Shown here piece after piece: positions 1-7,635 of a stretch of 38,515 bases of DNA. The stretch is from Ectopseudomonas composti (GTDB lineage Bacteria > Pseudomonadota > Gammaproteobacteria > Pseudomonadales > Pseudomonadaceae), in the NCBI RefSeq assembly GCF_001567565.1, contig NZ_LSSW01000010.1, forward strand, positions 1 through 38,515. Reading direction: 5' to 3'. A program made the position numbers and the translations under genes. Every line of letters starts with the position of its first letter. Position 1 is the stretch's first letter. The notes beneath the pieces are model-generated. The model ran no database searches and was not told the DNA's origin. It saw only the letters and a list, made by a program, of their open reading frames with translations.

Positions 1-20
1 ACGCCGATCTAACTATCATT

Positions 21-96
21 GGGTAACGTTTGGTTAAGGGGCGGGCTTTAGCCCGTCCCAGTGAGCGCAGCGAACGATTTGAACCAGTTGTTATGT
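21..96 (-). other. attC recombination site of integron cassette
   Basis: Read on the minus strand, this 76-base site has the attC architecture. The outer box R'' is ACATAAC (96-90) and L'' is GGTTCAA (85-79). A strong variable hairpin follows (GGGGCGGGCT at 38-47 against AGCCCGTCCC at 50-59), then L' TTAACC (37-32) and an AACG/TTACCC junction around 27. L'' carries one extra C relative to L', the usual extrahelical base that directs strand choice by the integron integrase. The site begins about 15 bases after the stop codon of the minus-strand ORF, the normal position in a cassette. In the excised circle, R' would be GTTATGT (G at 27 joined to TTATGT at 816-811), an exact complement of R''. 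Confidence 0.85.
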
Positions 97-816
97 TTCG
101 ACGCAACTCTCTAAATTATGTCAGCTTCTTTTTGTAGCTTTTTAATATAGTCATTCAAGGATTTATTAAAAACAGGGATAGTGTCGCTTACAAAATCCCA
201 GTTAAAAGTCAATAAGGCGCTGCTCCAGCCTACGCTATAAATAACCCCGTCTTCGCCAGGTTTTTTATTACCATGCGTCATGATAAAACTTTCTTGATCA
301 AAGTGCGCGCCGTGCTTGTTGCGGTAAGCCTTGGCATCTTCTATAAATTTATTGAATTTTACTTTAATTTCACCAGAAAATGCCTCTGAAATTATCTCTT
401 CAAGAATCGGCTCCCAAAATGGTTTCTTGTTGGCGGCAATAACCCCTTCCTTCCCATTGCCGTCGTTAAAAATAGTGCAAAATTTAATAATTATTTCTTC
501 AGTTGTTAGCTCGTCAATGATATGAATATCATGAATGTCAGGGAATAAAGAACCATGTTTTTCTTCGAAGCTATTTAATGCCTCTCCATCAAGTCGTAGA
601 CCAGTTTTCAATCTTCTGCGCTCAGCATCATATAACTCGGTAATATGCAGAGGCCTTCCAGTTTTGCAAAAGCGGTGCACTCGTTGCCTAAGCGCCAGAA
701 GATCAATGATTCTATTTATGGCTATTTGCCACAGATATAACCTGCCAAGGGTCTCTTTCACTATTAGCATTGCCTTTATTTAGTGTTGATGACTCAATCA
801 AGCTAAGTGAACATAA
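27..816 (-). mobile_element. Complete integron gene cassette, 790 bp
   Basis: The boundaries are set by the recombination points G^TT on the minus strand: TTATGT starts at 816 and the terminal G is at 27. Inside lie one ORF (111-770, minus) and one attC, the standard one-gene, promoter-poor cassette. The interior is much richer in A+T than the rest of the window, which suggests foreign origin. Minus-strand sequence beyond 27 (26-1) belongs to the next cassette or to flanking DNA and is too short to identify. Confidence 0.8.
111..770 (-). CDS. Cassette-borne hypothetical protein with HEPN-like RNxxxxH motif
   Basis: This 219-residue soluble protein of unknown function is the only gene in the integron cassette. 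It is lysine- and isoleucine-rich and AT-rich in codon use, unlike all other genes here. I recognise no full-length family. The one suggestive feature is R150-N-K-H-G-A-H156 in a helical C-terminal half. It fits the Rx4-6H active-site pattern of HEPN RNases, which are common in abortive-infection and toxin systems; this is a motif match only. There is no signal peptide or membrane segment. The ATG at 770 has AAGG only three bases upstream, so the GTG at codon 4 (761-759), about 11 bases after AAGG, may be the true start. Expression probably depends on an upstream integron promoter or on read-through. Confidence 0.7.
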   Translation of the reverse strand: MLIVKETLGRLYLWQIAINRIIDLLALRQRVHRFCKTGRPLHITELYDAERRRLKTGLRLDGEALNSFEEKHGSLFPDIHDIHIIDELTTEEIIIKFCTIFNDGNGKEGVIAANKKPFWEPILEEIISEAFSGEIKVKFNKFIEDAKAYRNKHGAHFDQESFIMTHGNKKPGEDGVIYSVGWSSALLTFNWDFVSDTIPVFNKSLNDYIKKLQKEADII

Positions 817-829
817 CTATTAATTAGAC
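811..829 (-). other. attI-like simple recombination site
   Basis: The minus strand reads GTCTAATTAATAGTTATGT: two inverted 7-base boxes (GTCTAAT, GTTATGT) separated by 5 bases. This is the same 7-5-7 spacing as the core of class 1 attI as I recall it. The cassette junction (G^TT) lies at 817/816. No L'/L'' pair is seen upstream, so it does not look like the attC of a preceding cassette. No integrase gene follows on the right, where it would normally be divergently transcribed. A secondary integration site is the alternative. Confidence 0.4.
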
Positions 830-837
830 GACATAGC

Positions 838-951
838 TGTCGCGTTTACCCACGACACCTGTCGCATAACCTTCCTTGTCGCCCTGCAAGTCCTTGTTTC
901 GCTTGGCGGTGGTCGTGGCAAACGCGACACCATCCTGGGAGAAACGCGACA
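838..951. mobile_element. Remnant or miniature element with Tn7/Tn5053-type end repeats
   Basis: The 114-base segment begins TGTCGCGTTT (838-847) and ends with its exact inverse AAACGCGACA (942-951). Each end carries a second copy exactly 22 bases inward: TGTCGCATAA at 860-869 on the left and AAACGCGACA at 920-929 on the right. Paired 22-base binding units beginning TGT at both ends are typical of transposons moved by TnsB/TniA-type DDE transposases. No transposase gene is present. The five bases outside each end (ATAGC, TTGAT) do not match, so no target duplication is visible and this may be a deletion product or relic. Confidence 0.5.
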
Positions 952-1466
952 TTGATAACGGCAAGCCCAATCTGCTGGATCACTGCACCAGCAGAACCAA
1001 ACCAAAACCTATTCCATCCACTGCCGAGCTGTCCATGCTTCGCGGGCTAAACGCCATCGCGGTCGTTTTCTCATGCCAGAGGCGCCTCTCCAGGCCACCC
1101 ACAAAATCTGTTAGCAGCGCTGTGGATAACCTTTGCAAAAGCCCTCCGCGCCTAGCATTCAAGCGGGCCGCAGCAGCGCGTTCAGTTTTTGCCCAATGAC
1201 GCTTTGCTGGCGTTATCGCCACGCGGAATATTGCTTTTAATCAATCACTTGGCTCGGGTTTTCAACAGCAGGGCAGGGCGAGGGTGGGTTGCCGGGTGTC
1301 GTGCACAAAATCTGGGGAAAGCGTTGTGGATAAGATGCGGGAAAACTCGTCCAGGCCAGGTGGGGCAAGGGCTGGGTGGGGCTGGTTGTTTTTCGTGCGG
1401 TGTCGCGCTGTTGTCATCTTTCGTGGCTATAGTGGCCGGTCGATTTGCAGCCGCTGGAGCCTCTAG
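952..1466. other. Intergenic region before chrA, no convincing gene
   Basis: This 515-base stretch has no open frame with convincing composition, start site or recognisable protein. It contains the DnaA-box repeat pair listed separately. The chrA promoter should lie near its right end, but I cannot point to clear -35/-10 boxes. No integron integrase fragment was recognised in the frames examined. Confidence 0.6.
1101..1333 (+). repeat. Two-copy repeat containing a perfect DnaA box
   Basis: Copy 1 (1101-1129) and copy 2 (1305-1333) both start ACAAAATCTG and both end TGTGGATAA exactly 20 bases after the start. GCG precedes the box in each. TGTGGATAA is the complement of the consensus DnaA box TTATCCACA. 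The two boxes at 1121-1129 and 1325-1333 have the same orientation and lie 204 bases apart. Sporadic TGTGGATAA motifs are common in Pseudomonas intergenic DNA; the conserved flank and spacing are what stand out here. Confidence 0.6.
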
Positions 1467-2801
1467 ATGTCCGACTCGCCTGAACGTCCCGCTGCGGTCA
1501 GTTTGCTGCAGGCTTTCTGGTTCTGGTTGAAGCTTGGACTGATCAGTTTCGGCGGGCCGGCCGGGCAGATTTCGATCATGCATCAGGAGTTGGTTGAGAA
1601 GCGCCGCTGGTTGTCCGAGCGGCGCTTTCTGCATGCACTGAACTACTGCATGTTGCTGCCAGGGCCAGAGGCGCAGCAGTTGGCGACTTATATCGGCTGG
1701 CTGATGCACCGCACCTGGGGTGGGGTGATCGCCGGGGCGTTGTTCGTGCTGCCGTCGCTGCTGATCCTGATCGCGCTGTCCTGGGTCTATCTGGTGTTCG
1801 GCGATGTGCCGCTGGTGGCCGGGATCTTCTATGGCATCAAGCCGGCGGTGACGGCCATCGTGCTGCAGGCGGCCTGGCGTATCGGCGGGCGGGTATTGAA
1901 GAACGCCTGGCTGTGGGCCATCGCGGCGGCGGCTTTCGTGGCCATCTTCGCGCTGCAGCTGCCGTTCCCGCTGATCGTGCTGGGCGCCGCGCTGGTGGGC
2001 TATATCGGCGGACGGCTGGCGCCGCAGCACTTCGCCGTCGGTGGTGGGCATGGCGAGGCGGGCGGGGCGCATGCGCCGGCGTTGATCGATGACGACACGC
2101 GCCTGGCGCACACGCATTTTCGCTCCAGCCGACTGGCGCTGATCCTGCTGGCCGGTGTGGTGCTCTGGCTGCTGCCCATGGGCCTGCTGACCCTGGCGTT
2201 CGGCTGGCAAGGCACGTTGACGCAGATGGGCTGGTTCTTCACCAAGGCGGCGCTGCTCACCTTCGGCGGCGCTTACGCGGTGCTACCCTATGTGTACCAG
2301 GGCGCCATCGAGCATTACGGCTGGCTGTCGCCCCGGCAGATGATCGATGGCCTGGCCCTCGGCGAAACCACACCGGGGCCGTTGATCATGGTGGTGGCGT
2401 TTGTCGCCTTCGTTGGCGCCTTTGGCCAGCCGCTGTTCGGGGGCGATTCGGCCTTCGCCAGTGGCGCGCTGGCGGCGGTGCTGGTTACCTGGTTCACCTT
2501 CTTGCCGTCATTTCTGTTCATCCTCGCCGGTGGGCCGCTGGTGGAGTCGACTCACGGGCAGTTGAAGTTCACCGCGCCGCTGACCGGGATTACCGCCGCC
2601 GTGGTTGGAGTGATCCTCAACCTGGCGCTGTTCTTCGGTTATCACGTGCTCTGGCCGCAGGGCTTCGTCGGGGCGTTCGATTGGGTGTCGGCGTTGATTA
2701 CCCTCGGCGCGGCGCTGGCTCTGTTCGCCTTCAAGCGCGGGGTGATCGAGACCATCGCTGGTTGCGCTGTAGTCGGGCTGGCGGCACATCTGTTGGTTTG
2801 A
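1467..2801 (+). CDS. chrA: Chromate transporter ChrA
   Basis: This 444-residue inner-membrane protein of the CHR family is expected to export chromate. It has the duplicated layout of long ChrA proteins. The N-terminal half holds LISFGGPAGQI and LLPGPEAQQLATYIGW. The C-terminal half, after a charged linker near residues 195-215, holds LLTFGGAYAVLPYV and GETTPGPLIMV. Many hydrophobic segments occur throughout. Length matches the two-domain family. GGAG at 1456-1459 supports the ATG at 1467. It appears monocistronic: accessory DNA lies upstream and a REP-containing gap precedes the kdp operon. No chrB regulator is adjacent, so chromate induction is not evident. Confidence 0.92.
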   Translation: MSDSPERPAAVSLLQAFWFWLKLGLISFGGPAGQISIMHQELVEKRRWLSERRFLHALNYCMLLPGPEAQQLATYIGWLMHRTWGGVIAGALFVLPSLLILIALSWVYLVFGDVPLVAGIFYGIKPAVTAIVLQAAWRIGGRVLKNAWLWAIAAAAFVAIFALQLPFPLIVLGAALVGYIGGRLAPQHFAVGGGHGEAGGAHAPALIDDDTRLAHTHFRSSRLALILLAGVVLWLLPMGLLTLAFGWQGTLTQMGWFFTKAALLTFGGAYAVLPYVYQGAIEHYGWLSPRQMIDGLALGETTPGPLIMVVAFVAFVGAFGQPLFGGDSAFASGALAAVLVTWFTFLPSFLFILAGGPLVESTHGQLKFTAPLTGITAAVVGVILNLALFFGYHVLWPQGFVGAFDWVSALITLGAALALFAFKRGVIETIAGCAVVGLAAHLLV

Positions 2802-2845
2802 TGGGCATCGCTTGGTGGGTTGCGCGGCGCTTGAGATGGGGCGTG

Positions 2846-2951
2846 GCTGTGGGAGCGGTGTTCTGCGCCGCTAACCCATCCTACGGGAGCGGCGTTCCTG
2901 CAGTCGTAGCCGCGGCTGCTGAATTAAGTCGCCGCTGAAGCGCCTCCCACA
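2846..2951. repeat. REP-like inverted pair between chrA and kdp
   Basis: TGTGGGAGCGG at 2848-2858 and its inverse-type copy (CGCCGCTGAAGCGCCTCCCACA ending at 2951) belong to the GTAGGAGCGGCTTTAGCCGCGA family of Pseudomonas REP palindromes. Another partial copy begins at 2881. It may act as an mRNA 3' stabiliser or terminator-like structure for chrA. Confidence 0.6.
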
Positions 2952-2976
2952 GGGCTGATGCCACCGCATCAATACG

Positions 2977-3003
2977 ATTTCTTTACGCCCCGGCGGTGGG
3001 GCG
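2977..3003 (+). promoter_or_regulatory. Candidate KdpE operator upstream of kdpF
   Basis: ATTTCTTTACGCCCCGGCGG at 2977-2996 closely resembles, from memory, the E. coli KdpE site (T-run, then TACACCCCGCCCG). It lies about 80 bases upstream of the kdpF start. It overlaps a small hairpin (CGCCCC at 2986-2991 with GGGGCG at 2998-3003). A second partial motif, AATCTTTACGG, is at 3011-3021. Phosphorylated KdpE encoded downstream would be the activator. Confidence 0.55.
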
Positions 3004-3075
3004 CCAATCGAATCTTTACGGCCAGCCTTTCGACAATGCTCGCGAGCGGATTCCCCGCATCGTGGAGCTTTGCAC

Positions 3076-3165
3076 ATGAACGCAATCGATGGTGTGTCGC
3101 TGATCCTGGTGGTCGGCCTCTTCGCCTACCTGCTGTCGGCGCTGCTGACCGCCGGGCGTGGTTGA
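3076..3165 (+). CDS. kdpF: KdpF, small subunit of potassium-transporting ATPase
   Basis: This 29-residue single-membrane-span peptide ([20 protein letters not shown], then SALLTAGRG) has the same length and layout as E. coli KdpF, which stabilises the KdpABC complex. GGAG at 3064-3067 sits 8 bases before the ATG. The stop at 3163-3165 is immediately followed by the ribosome-binding site of kdpA, so the two are translated from the same message. Very short length makes similarity weak, but position is decisive. Confidence 0.88.
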   Translation: MNAIDGVSLILVVGLFAYLLSALLTAGRG

Positions 3166-3175
3166 GGAGGCGACC

Positions 3176-4864
3176 ATGCACGACTACGACTGGCTGCTGC
3201 TGGCGGCCTTTTCCCTGCTGGTGCTGGCACCGGCACCTTTTCTCGGGCGCTATTTCTACCGTGTGATGGAGGGCCAGCGCACCTGGCTCAGTCCGGTGCT
3301 GCTGCCGGTGGAGCGCCTGTGCTACCGCGTAGCTGGCGTCGACCCGGAGCAGGAGCAAAGCTGGCGCGGCTACGCCCTGGCGCTGCTCGCCTTCACCCTG
3401 GTCTGCCTGCTGGCGCTGATGAGCATTCTGCTGCTGCAGGGCGGCTTGCCACTCAACCCGCAGCAGGTGGCGGGAATTAGCCTGCCGCTGGCGTTCAACA
3501 CGGCGGTGAGCTTCGTCACCAACACCAACTGGCAGGCCTACAGCGGTGAGGCGCAGCTCAGCTACTTCAGCCAGATGCTCGGCCTTGGCGTGCAGAACTT
3601 CGTCAGCCCGGCGGTGGGCCTGGCGGTGCTGGTGGTGCTGTGCCGGGGTTTGGCGCGGCAGTCCAGCGACCGTCTGGGCAACTTCTGGGTCGATATCACC
3701 CGCGCCGTGCTCTACGGTCTGTTGCCGCTGTGCCTGGTGCTGGCCGTGCTGCTGGTGTGGCAGGGCGTACCGCAGAACTTCAGCGATTACGTCTCGGCCA
3801 CCACCCTGCAGGGCAGCGAGCAGACCCTGCCGATGGGGCCGGCAGCCAGCCAGATCGCCATCAAGCAACTGGGCACCAATGGCGGCGGCTTCTTCGGCGT
3901 CAACTCGGCGCACCCGTTCGAGAACCCTACGGCGCTGAGCAACCTGCTGGAGCTGGCGTCGATCCTGCTGATCCCGGCGGCGCTGGTGTTCACCTTCGGC
4001 CATTACGTGCGTGACCTGCGTCAGAGCCGGGCGATCCTCGCCAGCATGCTGCTGTTGTTCGTCGTCGGTCTGGGTGTGTGTGTCTGGGCGGAGTTGCAGC
4101 CGAACCCGGCGCTGGCAGGGCTGCCCATCGAGCAGGTCGGCTCGCTGGAGGGCAAGGAGGCGCGCTTCGGCAGCTTCGCCTCGGCGCTCTGGGCGACCAC
4201 CACCACGGCGGCGTCCAACGGCTCGGTCAACGCCATGCACGATAGCTTCAGCGCCCTCGGCGGGTTGGTGCCGCTGGTCAACATGCTGCTCGGCGAGATC
4301 GTCTTCGGCGGCGTTGGCGCGGGCCTCTACGGCATGCTGCTGTTCGTGCTGATCGCGGTGTTCCTCGCCGGCCTGATGATCGGCCGCACCCCGGCCTACC
4401 TGGGCAAGAAGCTGGAAGCACGCGAGGTGCGCCTGATGGTCGCCACGCTGCTGGTGATGCCGCTCGGCGTGCTGGTGTTCGGCGCCCTGGCGGTGAGTTT
4501 CGCCGGGCCGGCGGCCTCCATCGGCAACCCCGGCCCGCATGGCTTCAGCCAGGCGCTGTATGCCTACGGTTCGGCCACCGGCAACAACGGCTCGGCCTTC
4601 GCCGGCTTCAGCGCCGACACGCCTTACCACGACCTGATGCTCGGCCTGGCCATGCTGCTCGGGCGCTTCGGCTACATCCTGCCGGTGCTGGCGATTGCCG
4701 GCAGCCTGGCGGCCAAGCGCGCCGCGCCGCAGGGGCAGAACAGCTTCCCCACCCATGGGCCGCTGTTCGTCGTGCTGCTGACTCTGACCATCCTCCTGGT
4801 GGGTGGCCTGACCTTCATGCCGGCGCTGGCCCTGGGCCCGCTGGCCGAACACCTGGCGTTCTGA
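3176..4864 (+). CDS. kdpA: Potassium-transporting ATPase subunit KdpA
   Basis: This 562-residue polytopic subunit binds and conducts K+ in the KdpFABC pump and belongs to the Trk/Ktr/HKT superfamily. The four pore-loop/filter regions are visible as [48 protein letters not shown] and [14 protein letters not shown]. About ten membrane segments occur. GAGGAGG at 3164-3170 fixes the ATG at 3176; a GTG at 3158 in the same frame lies inside kdpF and is unlikely. Length agrees with the family (E. coli 557). It is followed after 13 bases by kdpB. Confidence 0.97.
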   Translation: MHDYDWLLLAAFSLLVLAPAPFLGRYFYRVMEGQRTWLSPVLLPVERLCYRVAGVDPEQEQSWRGYALALLAFTLVCLLALMSILLLQGGLPLNPQQVAGISLPLAFNTAVSFVTNTNWQAYSGEAQLSYFSQMLGLGVQNFVSPAVGLAVLVVLCRGLARQSSDRLGNFWVDITRAVLYGLLPLCLVLAVLLVWQGVPQNFSDYVSATTLQGSEQTLPMGPAASQIAIKQLGTNGGGFFGVNSAHPFENPTALSNLLELASILLIPAALVFTFGHYVRDLRQSRAILASMLLLFVVGLGVCVWAELQPNPALAGLPIEQVGSLEGKEARFGSFASALWATTTTAASNGSVNAMHDSFSALGGLVPLVNMLLGEIVFGGVGAGLYGMLLFVLIAVFLAGLMIGRTPAYLGKKLEAREVRLMVATLLVMPLGVLVFGALAVSFAGPAASIGNPGPHGFSQALYAYGSATGNNGSAFAGFSADTPYHDLMLGLAMLLGRFGYILPVLAIAGSLAAKRAAPQGQNSFPTHGPLFVVLLTLTILLVGGLTFMPALALGPLAEHLAF

Positions 4865-4877
4865 AGGAGAAACCGTG

Positions 4878-6935
4878 ATGAATGCCCCCGTAACGGCGCA
4901 ACGCAGCGCCAAATCGTCCAGCAGCCAGCCGCAGACCGGCCTCGGCGCGCTGTGGCGCCCGGCCCTCAAGCAGGCCTTCGTCAAGCTCGACCCGCGCCAG
5001 TTGGTGCGCTCGCCGGTGATGCTGGTGGTGGAGCTGACGGCGCTGGTTACCAGCGTGCTGTGCTTCGTCCCCAACCCAGCGGTGAGCACCGCTCTGGGTG
5101 TGCAGATCGCCCTGTGGTTGTGGTTCACCGTGCTCTTCGCCAACTTCGCCGAGGCCTTGGCCGAGGGCCGTGGCAAGGCGCGCGCCGACAGCCTCAAGTC
5201 CGGCAGTCAGGGCTTGATGGCCAGCAAGCAGGTCGGCGCGCAGTTCCAGTCCGTCCCTGCCAGCAGCCTGCGCAAGGGCGATGTGGTGCGGGTCGAGGCC
5301 GGTGAGCTGATCCCCGGCGACGGCGAAGTGATCGAAGGCGTCGCAGCAGTCAACGAGGCGGCGATTACCGGCGAGTCCGCGCCGGTGATCCGCGAGTCTG
5401 GCGGCGACCGCTCGGCAGTCACCGGCAACACTCGCCTAGTCTCGGATTGGCTGCTGGTGCGCATCAGCGCCAACCCCGGCGAATCCACCCTCGACCGCAT
5501 GATTGCTCTGGTCGAAGGCGCACGCCGGCAGAAGACGCCCAACGAGGTGGCGCTGGATATCCTGCTGATCGGTCTGACCCTGATCTTCCTGCTGGTGGTG
5601 GCCACGCTGCAGCCGTTTGCCCGCTTTGCCGGTGGCGACCTGCCGCTGATCTACCTGGCGGCGCTGCTGGTGACGCTGATTCCCACCACTATCGGCGGCC
5701 TGCTCTCGGCCATCGGCATTGCCGGCATGGATCGCCTGGTGCGCCTCAACGTCATCGCCAAGTCTGGCCGCGCGGTGGAAGCTGCCGGTGACGTGCACAC
5801 CCTGCTGCTGGACAAGACCGGCACCATCACCTTCGGCAACCGTCGCTGCAGCGCCATGGTCAAGGCGCCGGGCGTGGCCACCCCGGAGCTGGCCGAGGCG
5901 GCGCTGCTGGCCTCGCAGGGCGACGACACGCCGGAGGGCAAGTCCATCATCGAATACCTGGCCTCGTTGCACCCGATGGCGGTGCCCGAGCGCAGCGGCA
6001 TGACCCTGATCGCCTTCAGTGCCGAGACGCGCCTGTCCGGCGCCGACGTGAATGGCGTGGCCTACCGCAAGGGCGCGGTGGACGCCGTGCTGGCCTACCT
6101 CGGCCTGGGCCGTAGCGACCTGTCGGCGCCGCTGGCGCGCGAGGTGGAGAAGATTGCCCAGAGCGGCGGCACACCGTTGCTGGTGGCCGGCAATGGGCGC
6201 CTGCTCGGCGCCATCCACCTCAAGGACGTGGTCAAGCCGGGCATCCGCGAGCGCTTCGCCGAGCTGCGCGCCATGGGCATCCGCACCGTCATGGTGACCG
6301 GCGACAACCCGCTGACTGCCGCCGCCATCGCCGCCGAGGCGGGAGTCGACGACGTGATCGCCGAGGCCACGCCGGAGAAGAAGCTCGCGCGCATTCGCGC
6401 CGAGCAGGCCGAAGGCAAGTTGGTGGCGATGTGCGGCGACGGCGCCAACGACGCCCCGGCGCTGGCCCAGGCCGACGTCGGCCTGGCCATGAACGACGGC
6501 ACCCAGGCCGCGCGCGAGGCCGCCAATCTGGTCGACCTGGACAGCGACCCGACCAAGTTGATCGACGTGGTGCAGGTGGGCAAGGAGCTGCTGGTGACGC
6601 GCGGCGCGCTGACCACCTTCTCGGTGGCCAATGACGTGGCCAAGTACTTCGCCATCCTCCCGGCGCTGTTCGCCGGCATCTACCCGCAGCTCGGCACGCT
6701 CAACCTGATGCAGTTGCACAGCCCGCAGAGCGCGATCCTCTCGGCCATCGTGTTCAACGCGCTGATCATCGTCGCGTTGATCCCGCTGGCGCTGCGCGGC
6801 GTGCGCATCCAGGCGCTGGATGCCGGCCAGTTGCTGCGGCGCAACCTGCTGATCTACGGCCTTGGCGGGCTGGTCGCGCCCTTTGTCGGCATCAAGCTGC
6901 TCGACCTGCTGCAGGTAGGGTTGGGCTGGGTGTAG
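4878..6935 (+). CDS. kdpB: Potassium-transporting P-type ATPase subunit KdpB
   Basis: This 685-residue catalytic subunit hydrolyses ATP to drive K+ uptake. It shows the class I P-type ATPase order: actuator motif TGES (in [10 protein letters not shown]), phosphorylation motif DKTGT with Asp312, [19 protein letters not shown], and the hinge [20 protein letters not shown]. Membrane helices flank these. A GTG at 4875 immediately precedes the ATG at 4878. AAGGAG at 4864-4869 fits the ATG better (8-base spacing), so I chose it. All catalytic residues I can check are intact. Confidence 0.97.
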   Translation: MNAPVTAQRSAKSSSSQPQTGLGALWRPALKQAFVKLDPRQLVRSPVMLVVELTALVTSVLCFVPNPAVSTALGVQIALWLWFTVLFANFAEALAEGRGKARADSLKSGSQGLMASKQVGAQFQSVPASSLRKGDVVRVEAGELIPGDGEVIEGVAAVNEAAITGESAPVIRESGGDRSAVTGNTRLVSDWLLVRISANPGESTLDRMIALVEGARRQKTPNEVALDILLIGLTLIFLLVVATLQPFARFAGGDLPLIYLAALLVTLIPTTIGGLLSAIGIAGMDRLVRLNVIAKSGRAVEAAGDVHTLLLDKTGTITFGNRRCSAMVKAPGVATPELAEAALLASQGDDTPEGKSIIEYLASLHPMAVPERSGMTLIAFSAETRLSGADVNGVAYRKGAVDAVLAYLGLGRSDLSAPLAREVEKIAQSGGTPLLVAGNGRLLGAIHLKDVVKPGIRERFAELRAMGIRTVMVTGDNPLTAAAIAAEAGVDDVIAEATPEKKLARIRAEQAEGKLVAMCGDGANDAPALAQADVGLAMNDGTQAAREAANLVDLDSDPTKLIDVVQVGKELLVTRGALTTFSVANDVAKYFAILPALFAGIYPQLGTLNLMQLHSPQSAILSAIVFNALIIVALIPLALRGVRIQALDAGQLLRRNLLIYGLGGLVAPFVGIKLLDLLQVGLGWV

Positions 6936-6956
6936 GCGCGTTGTTTGAACGTTCTT

Positions 6957-7044
6957 GTAGGAGCGGATTCATCCGCGAAATAGCCAGGCACGGCGCCAAG
7001 ACGAATGACACAAGCCAAGCGACGTAGCCCGGATGCAATCCGGG
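6957..7044. repeat. Two REP-type repeats inside the kdp operon
   Basis: A GTAGGAGCGGATTCATCCGCGA palindrome lies at about 6957-6979. A copy of the second family (TAGCCCGGATGCAATCCGGG) lies at 7025-7044. Both lie in the 132-base gap between kdpB and kdpC, which is unusually long for this operon. They may adjust the ratio of kdpAB to kdpC message. Confidence 0.75.
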
Positions 7045-7067
7045 GCAATCTGAACAGGAGACTCATC

Positions 7068-7625
7068 ATGCTCGACTCTATTCGCCCCGCCATCACCACG
7101 CTGGCTTTCATGACCCTGCTGGTCGGGGTCGCCTATCCCTTGACCGTCACTGGCGTGGCGCACCTGGCGTTTCCCGACCAGGCCGCCGGCAGCCTGGTGC
7201 GTGACGACGCCGGCCAGGTGCGCGGCAGCCGTCTGATCGCCCAGGCCTTCGATGGTGATCAGTGGTTCCAGCCACGCCCCTCGGCTGGCGACTACGCCAC
7301 CGTGGCCAGCGCTGCCAGCAACCTGGCGCCGAGCAACCCGAAGCTGCGCGAGCGTATCGAGCAGGCCAGCGCCAAGCTGAACGGCCAGGCGCCGGTGCCC
7401 ATGCAACTGGTGACCACCTCGGGCAGCGGCCTCGACCCGCAGCTCTCGCCCGAGGCCGCCGCCTGGCAGGTGCCGCGCATCGCCCAGGCCCGTGGCCTAC
7501 CGCAAGCCGAGCTGCTGCGCCTGGTCGAGGCGCACACCGAGCGCCCGCTGTTCGGCCCGGCGGTGGTCAATGTGCTGGCTCTGAACCTGGCACTGATCGA
7601 CAATCCCTCCACTTCTTCCCAGTGA
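7068..7625 (+). CDS. kdpC: Potassium-transporting ATPase subunit KdpC
   Basis: This 185-residue subunit has one N-terminal membrane helix (about residues 8-30, [19 protein letters not shown]) and a periplasmic domain. It supports assembly and ATP affinity of KdpB. Family features include GSxLI-type (GSRLIAQAF), [11 protein letters not shown] and the C-terminal [15 protein letters not shown] at 7055-7060 supports the ATG at 7068; an in-frame ATG at 7005 lies before the REP copy and would add 21 unrelated residues. kdpD begins 10 bases after the stop. Confidence 0.96.
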   Translation: MLDSIRPAITTLAFMTLLVGVAYPLTVTGVAHLAFPDQAAGSLVRDDAGQVRGSRLIAQAFDGDQWFQPRPSAGDYATVASAASNLAPSNPKLRERIEQASAKLNGQAPVPMQLVTTSGSGLDPQLSPEAAAWQVPRIAQARGLPQAELLRLVEAHTERPLFGPAVVNVLALNLALIDNPSTSSQ

Positions 7626-7635
7626 CGAGTGCTCG

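Noticed and set aside
838..951. CRISPR-like array from the TGTCGC repeats
   Set aside because: Repeats are only about 10 bases, inverted rather than all direct, and the spacers are 12 bases. The pattern fits transposase-binding sites instead.
820..1222. Short frames on both strands between the cassette and chrA
   Set aside because: I checked them for integrase fragments and saw none. They overlap each other and the repeat array and have no start signals.
1245..2210. 321-codon minus-strand open frame
   Set aside because: Antisense to chrA, repetitive Gln/Arg-rich product, no ribosome-binding site; a shadow.
2969..5197. 742-codon minus-strand open frame
   Set aside because: It is antisense to kdpFAB, is low-complexity (Gln, Arg, His, Ala-rich) and has no recognisable domain. 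It is a codon-bias shadow of GC-rich genes.
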